Assembly: GCA_002509325.1 (NCBI GenBank)
Contig: DADO01000055.1
Location: 11,167-21,038 of the forward strand
Direction of reading: 5' to 3'
From: Methanosarcina sp. UBA402
GTDB lineage: Archaea > Halobacteriota > Methanosarcinia > Methanosarcinales > Methanosarcinaceae
Length of the DNA stretch: 9,872 nt
A program made the translations under genes and the position numbers. The notes beneath the pieces were generated by a model. That model ran no database searches and was not told where the DNA came from. It worked only from the letters and a program-made list of their open reading frames with translations. Below, piece by piece: positions 6,251 through 9,872 of this stretch; the first letter of the stretch is position 1, and each line of letters starts with the position of its first letter.

Positions 6251-6291
6251 TTAGCTTTTCTGCTTAATTAGCTTTTCTGCTTAAAAGCTAA
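6251..6291 (+). repeat. 17-base tandem repeat whose second copy forms a 9-base-pair hairpin
   Basis: TTAGCTTTTCTGCTTAA occurs twice in tandem (6251-6267 and 6268-6284). TTAGCTTTT of the second copy (6268-6276) pairs perfectly with AAAAGCTAA (6283-6291) around the loop CTGCTT. The first copy offers the same 5' arm, so two alternative hairpins are possible. The structure ends 45 bases before the GTG start. Confidence 0.8.
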
Positions 6292-6318
6292 ATTGTGTAA
6301 AAAGTTAGAGAAGCATTG

Positions 6319-6325
6319 AAGGGGG
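6319..6325 (+). promoter_or_regulatory. Ribosome binding site of the translin gene, with an overlapping mini-ORF
   Basis: AAGGGGG lies about 11 bases before GTG 6337. An ATG directly after it (6327) opens a five-codon frame (MKNSA, ending TGA at 6342-6344) that overlaps the gene start in another frame. An in-frame TGA at 6328-6330 rules out a longer N-terminus for the main gene. Confidence 0.55.
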
Positions 6326-6336
6326 TATGAAAAATA

Positions 6337-6963
6337 GTGCTTGAGGAAATTTCAGCCCGGATTAGAGAAAATTTTGAGGCTAAAGACCGTATAAGGGAAG
6401 AGGGACTGAAAATCTCCAGGGAAGTTGTCAGAGAATGCAGGACAGCCTCATTTGCCCTGCATGAACAGGACTTTGAAAAGGCAGATAGAAGTATCAAAAT
6501 AGCCGGGAAAGCACTTGAGAAACTTGAAATTCTTTTTAAAGGGCATGCTGACATTTATCATGCAGGCTTTGTAGAACATGCCCAGCAGGAATATTCGGAG
6601 GTTGTGGTTCTCAGCAGCCTGCTGAAGCAAAAAGGAGATAAGCTCCCTTCTCCTGAAGAGTTAAGAGTCGAATATGCAGCTTACCTTAACGGGCTTGGGG
6701 ATGTTGTAGGGGAGCTTAGAAGGCATGTTCTGGACCTTATAAGGAAAGAATCCTTTGAAAAAGCCGAAGTATTTTTAGGCATAATGGAAAATATCCATGC
6801 TATGCTTATGGACTTTGACTACCCTGACGCTATAACCAGGGGACTGAGGAGAAAAACCGATGTATCCCGCTCAATAATAGAAAAGACGCGCGGCGATGTT
6901 GTCAATGCAATTGGTCAGAAAAGGCTTGAAATCGCAATGCGGAATCTGGAATCCAGACTTTAG
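6337..6963 (+). CDS. Translin/TRAX family protein, archaeal
   Basis: This 208-residue, all-helical, cytoplasmic protein belongs to the translin family (COG2178 type). The hallmarks are YLNGLGDVVGELRR (116-129) and DFDYPDAITRGLRRKTDVSR (159-178), followed by a helix to the end. The QEYSEVV segment (84-90) offers E85 and E88 at the position of the acidic pair used for RNA cleavage by TRAX in the C3PO complex, and E126 is also conserved-looking; this alignment was made by eye. An Archaeoglobus homologue is known to form a C3PO-like RNase, so RNA binding or cleavage is the likely role, but activity cannot be judged here. The start is GTG 6337. Long noncoding stretches on both sides suggest a single-gene transcript. 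The stop is TAG, followed two codons later by an in-frame TAA. Confidence 0.9.
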   Translation: MLEEISARIRENFEAKDRIREEGLKISREVVRECRTASFALHEQDFEKADRSIKIAGKALEKLEILFKGHADIYHAGFVEHAQQEYSEVVVLSSLLKQKGDKLPSPEELRVEYAAYLNGLGDVVGELRRHVLDLIRKESFEKAEVFLGIMENIHAMLMDFDYPDAITRGLRRKTDVSRSIIEKTRGDVVNAIGQKRLEIAMRNLESRL

Positions 6964-6983
6964 ATAGCTTAAGATAGAAGTAA

Positions 6984-7014
6984 TGATTTTAATACTGGGA
7001 AATCAGCGTTTTTT
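6984..7014 (+). terminator. Intrinsic-like terminator of the translin gene
   Basis: TGATTT (6984-6989) and AAATCA (7000-7005) form a 6-base stem with a 10-base loop. GCG and a run of six T (7009-7014) follow. It lies about 20 bases after the TAG stop. The T run alone would support archaeal termination. Confidence 0.6.
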
Positions 7015-7204
7015 GAACCATAGAATAATAATAAAGAATTAATGAAGCATTAATGAAGCACCATAATAAAGCATTAAATGAAGCATCAAACGGCCACTAA
7101 CTAATATATAGCTTATAGATTACTATTAAACCGCTTATTATTTTAATGATTATTTATCTCTTTGACACTTAGACTCTGTGGATTTTATAAACTAGAGATT
7201 CCAA
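7015..7204. other. AT-rich intergenic stretch with ATTAATGAAGC repeats
   Basis: ATTAATGAAGC is repeated exactly at 7038-7048 and 7049-7059, with a looser copy ATTAAATGAAGC at 7073-7084. After that, 7085-7182 shows no gene or clear structure beyond TATA-like sequence (CTAATATATA, 7101-7110), which is an alternative but more distant promoter for sepS. Confidence 0.6.
7183..7191 (+). promoter_or_regulatory. Candidate TATA box of sepS
   Basis: TTTTATAAA is a good archaeal box. Initiation near 7213-7217 would place nearly the whole four-copy repeat (7205-7291) in the 5' leader, about 120 bases long. The alternative at 7101-7110 would give a leader of about 200 bases. Confidence 0.45.
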
Positions 7205-7291
7205 GTTGACAAATTTATAATTCCAGTTAGACAAATTTACAATTCCAGTTAGACAAATTTACAATTCCAGTTAGACAAATTTACAACTCCA
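7205..7291 (+). repeat. Four-copy 22-base tandem repeat upstream of sepS
   Basis: Two identical 22-base units lie at 7226-7247 and 7248-7269. A copy with one change follows (7270-7291), and a 21-base variant precedes them (7205-7225). Each carries GACAAATTTA and AATTCCA or close forms. Fainter AAATTCC copies continue to about 7312. The block ends about 45 bases before the sepS ATG and has no spacers. Confidence 0.93.
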
Positions 7292-7336
7292 ATAAATTCC
7301 AACAAATTCCAATAATCTACTACAAGAGGATAATGT

Positions 7337-8956
7337 ATGAAATTTGATCCGGAAGAAATAAAAAAGGATGCAAGAGAGAACTTCGACCTTACCTGGAACG
7401 AGGGTAAAAAGCTGGTCAGAACCCCTACCCTAAACGAACGTTATCCCAGGACAACTTTGAGATATGGGAAAGCCCATCCTGTTTACGATACTATCCAGAA
7501 ACTCAGAGAAGCCTATCTAAGGATGGGATTTGAAGAGATGATGAATCCTCTGATAGTGGACGATAAAGAGGTACACAAACAGTTTGGAAGTGAAGCTCTT
7601 GCAGTCCTGGACCGCTGTTTTTATCTTGCAGGCCTGCCAAGACCGAACGTTGGAATTTCCGATGAGCGCATCGCACAGATAAAAGAGATTCTTGGGGATA
7701 TAGGCAACGACGGAATAGACAGGGTCAGGCAGGTTCTTCATTCATATAAAAAGGGAAAGATAGAGGGAGACGACCTTGTGCCCGAAATTTCAGGAGTGCT
7801 TGAAGTCTCAGATGCCCTTGTTGCCGATATGATTGACAGGGTTTTCCCGGAATTTAAAGAGCTTGTGCCCCAGGCAAGCACAAAGACACTCCGCAGTCAC
7901 ATGACCAGCGGCTGGTTCATTTCCCTAGGTGCACTCCTTGAAAGAAAAGAGCCTCCATTCCACTTCTTCTCAATAGACCGCTGTTTCAGGCGAGAACAGC
8001 AGGAAGATGCCTCAAGGCTCATGACCTATTATTCAGCTTCCTGTGTAATAATGGATGAAGATGTGACCATTGATCATGGAAAAGCCGTTGCAGAAGGGCT
8101 GCTATCCCAGTTTGGCTTTGAGAAATTCCTTTTCAGGCCCGATGAGAAACGCAGTAAATACTATATTCCTGACACGCAGACCGAGGTATTTGCCTTTCAT
8201 CCGAAACTTGTGGGTTCTAACTCAAAGTATTCGGACGGCTGGATCGAGATTGCAACTTTCGGGATTTATTCCCCAACAGCCCTTGCAGAATATGAGATTC
8301 CATATCCAGTCATGAACCTGGGACTTGGAGTGGAAAGGCTGGCAATGATCCTTCATGATGCTCCCGATATCCGCTCTCTTACCTACCCGCAGATTCCACA
8401 GTATACTGAATGGGAAATGTCAGATGGAGAACTTGCAAAACAGGTCTTCGTAGATAAGACCCCTGAGACTCCAGAAGGGCTTGAGATTGTAGCCGCAATC
8501 GTTTCCCAGTGTGAACAGCATGGGGAAGAACCCAGTCCCTGTGAATTCCCTGTCTGGGAGGGAGAAGTTTGCGGCAGAAAAGTAAAAGTTTCCGTAATCG
8601 AGCCCGAGGAAAATACAAAACTCTGCGGGCCTGCGGCTTTTAATGAGGTTGTAGCCTATCAGGGAGACATTTTAGGAATTCCGAATACTAAAAAATGGCA
8701 AAAAGCCTTTGAAAACCATTCAGCAAGAGCAGGAATTCGTTTTATAGAAGCATTTGCAGCCCAGGCGGCCAGGGAAATTGAAGAAGCTGCTATGTCAGGA
8801 GCAAGCGAGCACATAGTCAGGGTAAGGATTGCCAAAGTCCCCTCGGAAATTAACTTGAGAATAGGTCTTGTTGCCCAGCGTTATATCACAGGCAAAAAGA
8901 AAAAAATAGACATGAGAGGCCCGATTTTCACGTCCGTAAAAGCGAAATTTGTGTGA
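7337..8956 (+). CDS. sepS: O-phosphoseryl-tRNA(Cys) synthetase (SepRS)
   Basis: SepRS charges tRNA-Cys with O-phosphoserine. SepCysS (not in this window) then converts it to Cys-tRNA, the indirect cysteine route of methanogens. The 539-residue length is normal. The class II core shows HMTSGWF (188-194), motif 2 with FRREQQEDASRL (217-228), and motif 3 GLGVERLAM (329-337). T190, S233, S235 and N327 fall at the positions of the phosphoserine-binding residues known from the Archaeoglobus enzyme (T188, S231, S233, N325), a constant offset of two. The C-terminal part (about 370-539) is the anticodon-recognition region. The ATG is preceded by AGAGGA at 7325-7330. It is followed after 55 bases by the DUF169 gene on the same strand, probably in one transcript. 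The stop is TGA, lying inside a short tandem repeat. Confidence 0.97.
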   Translation: MKFDPEEIKKDARENFDLTWNEGKKLVRTPTLNERYPRTTLRYGKAHPVYDTIQKLREAYLRMGFEEMMNPLIVDDKEVHKQFGSEALAVLDRCFYLAGLPRPNVGISDERIAQIKEILGDIGNDGIDRVRQVLHSYKKGKIEGDDLVPEISGVLEVSDALVADMIDRVFPEFKELVPQASTKTLRSHMTSGWFISLGALLERKEPPFHFFSIDRCFRREQQEDASRLMTYYSASCVIMDEDVTIDHGKAVAEGLLSQFGFEKFLFRPDEKRSKYYIPDTQTEVFAFHPKLVGSNSKYSDGWIEIATFGIYSPTALAEYEIPYPVMNLGLGVERLAMILHDAPDIRSLTYPQIPQYTEWEMSDGELAKQVFVDKTPETPEGLEIVAAIVSQCEQHGEEPSPCEFPVWEGEVCGRKVKVSVIEPEENTKLCGPAAFNEVVAYQGDILGIPNTKKWQKAFENHSARAGIRFIEAFAAQAAREIEEAAMSGASEHIVRVRIAKVPSEINLRIGLVAQRYITGKKKKIDMRGPIFTSVKAKFV

Positions 8957-8990
8957 AGGCCGAAAGTGTGAAGGCCGGAAGTGGAAGGCC
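8951..8990 (+). repeat. 15-base tandem repeat across the sepS stop codon
   Basis: GTGTGAAGGCCGAAA (8951-8965) is followed by GTGTGAAGGCCGGAA (8966-8980) and a shortened third copy GTGGAAGGCC (8981-8990). The first copy contains the sepS TGA (8954-8956), so the duplication copied the end of the gene into the spacer. It produces an open frame from TTG 8949 that mimics an N-terminal extension (CEGRKCEGRK) of the next gene. Confidence 0.9.
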
Positions 8991-8998
8991 AGAAAAAC

Positions 8999-9003
8999 AG
9001 GAG
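8999..9003 (+). promoter_or_regulatory. Ribosome binding site deciding the DUF169 start
   Basis: AGGAG lies 8 bases before ATG 9012. This favours ATG 9012 over the upstream TTG at 8949, whose extra residues come from a DNA repeat. Confidence 0.7.
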
Positions 9004-9011
9004 CAAATTAC

Positions 9012-9788
9012 ATGCACTCCTCCGAACAAAGCCCTTTTTCAAAGTATTCGGAGCTTAGCCGGCTTATGGACACCGGCGAGCCTGTGTGTGTAAGCTTTGA
9101 AACAGGACACGAAATCGGATGTAAAGTTGGCAGCAAAGTTGGTTGCAAAGTTGAGCAAGAAATCGGGAGCGAAATCGAAAAGTGTAAGGGCATCGAGGAA
9201 AAAGCCGAGGAGAGAGTAATTGACCCAGGAGACAAAAAATTTCCTGAAAAATCCTGTTTTCTTTATTGTGAACTTGTGCAGAAAGCCCGTGTGGGAGAAG
9301 AATTCCTGATTTCGGGGCAGAGTTGCTCCCCAGGAGACTATGTGCTGGGTCTCTCCGAGGAGAGCCCTGCTGAATACTACCTGAACTCCGGAAGATATAA
9401 GGACTTACAGGCTGCGGAAAATGCCGCCTTATCGCTCCCAAGATTGAAAAAAAGATTCTGCTTCATAAGAATCGAGCCCTTGTCCCTGAATAAAGGTAGT
9501 TTTGACGTGTTGATTCTTTTCCTGAAGCCCGAAAAAGCTATGCGCATTGTTCAGGCCAGTGCCTATTCGAAAGGAAAAAGAGCAGTACTGGATACAATTG
9601 GTGCAGCTTCAATCTGTGGAGACTGTACCGCACTTGCATACAGGCAGGGCATGGGCCTATCTTTTGGGTGTAAGGGATCGAGAAAGCATAGTGGATATGA
9701 AGATTTTGAAGTTCCATTTGGGCTTTCTTTTGAGGAAGCAAACAAAATAGAAGAGATTCTCTCAAAACTCCCAAAAACAAAGGAGTAG
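9012..9788 (+). CDS. DUF169 family protein (COG2043 type)
   Basis: This 258-residue protein of unknown function matches DUF169. The core shows EPVCVSFE (23-30), CELVQKARVGEEFLISGQSCSPGDYVLGL in part (86-114), YYLNSGRYKDLQAA (122-135), DVLILFLKPEKAMRIVQA (165-182), CGDCTALAY (202-210) and GLSFGCKGSRK (215-225), then FEVPFGLSFEE. Cysteines at 86, 105, 202, 205 and 220 are candidates for metal or cluster binding; this is inferred. There is no signal peptide or membrane segment. Residues about 31-78 look like an insertion, with a repetitive part at 34-56 (EIGCKVGSKVGCKVEQEIG) before the conserved part resumes near 81. It follows sepS by 55 bases on the same strand, with no terminator between. The stop is TAG; readthrough would add ten residues before TAA at 9816. 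Confidence 0.85.
   Translation: MHSSEQSPFSKYSELSRLMDTGEPVCVSFETGHEIGCKVGSKVGCKVEQEIGSEIEKCKGIEEKAEERVIDPGDKKFPEKSCFLYCELVQKARVGEEFLISGQSCSPGDYVLGLSEESPAEYYLNSGRYKDLQAAENAALSLPRLKKRFCFIRIEPLSLNKGSFDVLILFLKPEKAMRIVQASAYSKGKRAVLDTIGAASICGDCTALAYRQGMGLSFGCKGSRKHSGYEDFEVPFGLSFEEANKIEEILSKLPKTKE
9111..9179 (+). repeat. Degenerate in-frame repeat in the DUF169 gene
   Basis: Related triplet blocks (GAAATCGGA, AAAGTTGG, TGTAAAGTT and similar) encode EIGCKVGSKVGCKVEQEIG and a further SEIE. It lies in the poorly conserved N-terminal insertion and preserves the frame. The copies are diverged, so it is older or under more selection than the glyS repeat. Confidence 0.7.
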
Positions 9789-9872
9789 AATAAATTGAGG
9801 CATTTCCTGGTTTCCTAAAGGAAATTAAGGATTTTGAAACAGTATGTCTTGTATAGACTTGATTGTTGTATA
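9789..9872. other. Intergenic end of the window
   Basis: The 84 bases after the DUF169 gene hold only a short hairpin, TTTCC-TAAA-GGAAA (9811-9824), without a following T run. No gene start can be supported before the window ends. Confidence 0.5.

Larger units (their letters stand above)
5708..6336. other. Long intergenic region without a convincing gene
   Basis: About 630 AT-rich bases separate the UPF0147 and translin genes. They hold the end of the TAA microsatellite, a nested hairpin (5789-5836), an exact 28-base duplication (5842-5897), and a palindrome/hairpin cluster (6208-6291). Smaller inverted repeats are ATGCCT/AGGCAT around a TATA-like core (5942-5964) and GAAAAAGG/CCTTTTTC (6014-6049). 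No reading frame between 5900 and 6240 has a ribosome binding site or recognisable family. The stretch 5970-6190 could be decayed sequence; I cannot assign it. Confidence 0.6.

Noticed and set aside
7206..7222. TTGACA followed by TATAAT resembling a bacterial promoter
   Set aside because: The two boxes are only 4 bases apart, not about 17, and the genome is archaeal with TBP-type promoters.
7205..7291. CRISPR-like array before sepS
   Set aside because: Units abut with no spacers and there are no cas genes; it is a plain tandem repeat.
8949..9011. TTG start giving a longer DUF169 protein
   Set aside because: The extra residues are translated DNA repeat, and ATG 9012 has its own AGGAG site at the right distance.
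9008..9235. Minus-strand frames opposite the DUF169 and hef genes
   Set aside because: They overlap well-supported genes, resemble no family and have no start signals.

Overview
The window is archaeal and most likely from a Methanosarcina species. The evidence is an archaeal/eukaryal-type glycyl-tRNA synthetase, a Hef helicase-nuclease, a translin-family protein, an O-phosphoseryl-tRNA synthetase (SepRS, known only from methanogens and a few relatives), TATA-box promoters, GGTGAT-type ribosome binding sites, and long AT-rich intergenic stretches full of short tandem repeats. The genus is an inference; no rRNA or tRNA gene is present to confirm it.

Layout. 1-1449 (+): 3' part of glyS, cut by the window edge. 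1450-1694: terminator-like sequence, then two tandem-repeat blocks in the hef leader. 1695-4325 (+): hef. 4326-4491: a convergent intergenic region with a symmetrical hairpin and a tandemly repeated pyrimidine tract. 4492-5175 (-): zinc-ribbon protein of the autoantigen p27 (SSSCA1) family. 5176-5434: divergent promoter region. 5435-5707 (+): UPF0147 protein, whose stop codon lies in a TAA microsatellite. 5708-6336: about 630 bases without a convincing gene but with a nested hairpin, a duplicated 28-base near-palindrome, and a palindrome/hairpin cluster. 6337-6963 (+): translin-family protein. 6964-7336: terminator, then a repeat block before sepS. 7337-8956 (+): sepS. 9012-9788 (+): DUF169 protein, probably co-transcribed with sepS. 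9789-9872: nothing firm.

The genes are mostly information processing: two aminoacyl-tRNA synthetases, a fork-repair helicase/nuclease, a probable RNA-binding or RNA-cleaving translin homologue, and a small zinc-ribbon protein. Only sepS and the DUF169 gene look like an operon; the others appear to have their own promoters.

The most distinctive trait is the density of short tandem repeats. They sit in nearly every intergenic region and in three coding regions. In coding DNA the clear units are multiples of 3 (15 bases in glyS, mainly 6 in hef), and the repeats fall between domains or in an apparent insertion; in noncoding DNA the units are 3, 11, 13, 17, 19, 20, 22, 28 and 38 bases. No CRISPR array, intact insertion sequence, defence system, or clearly new multigene system was seen. 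The best leads are noncoding: the structured element at 5789-5836, the palindrome/hairpin cluster before the translin gene, the repeated TATA-like elements before hef, and the four-copy leader repeat before sepS.
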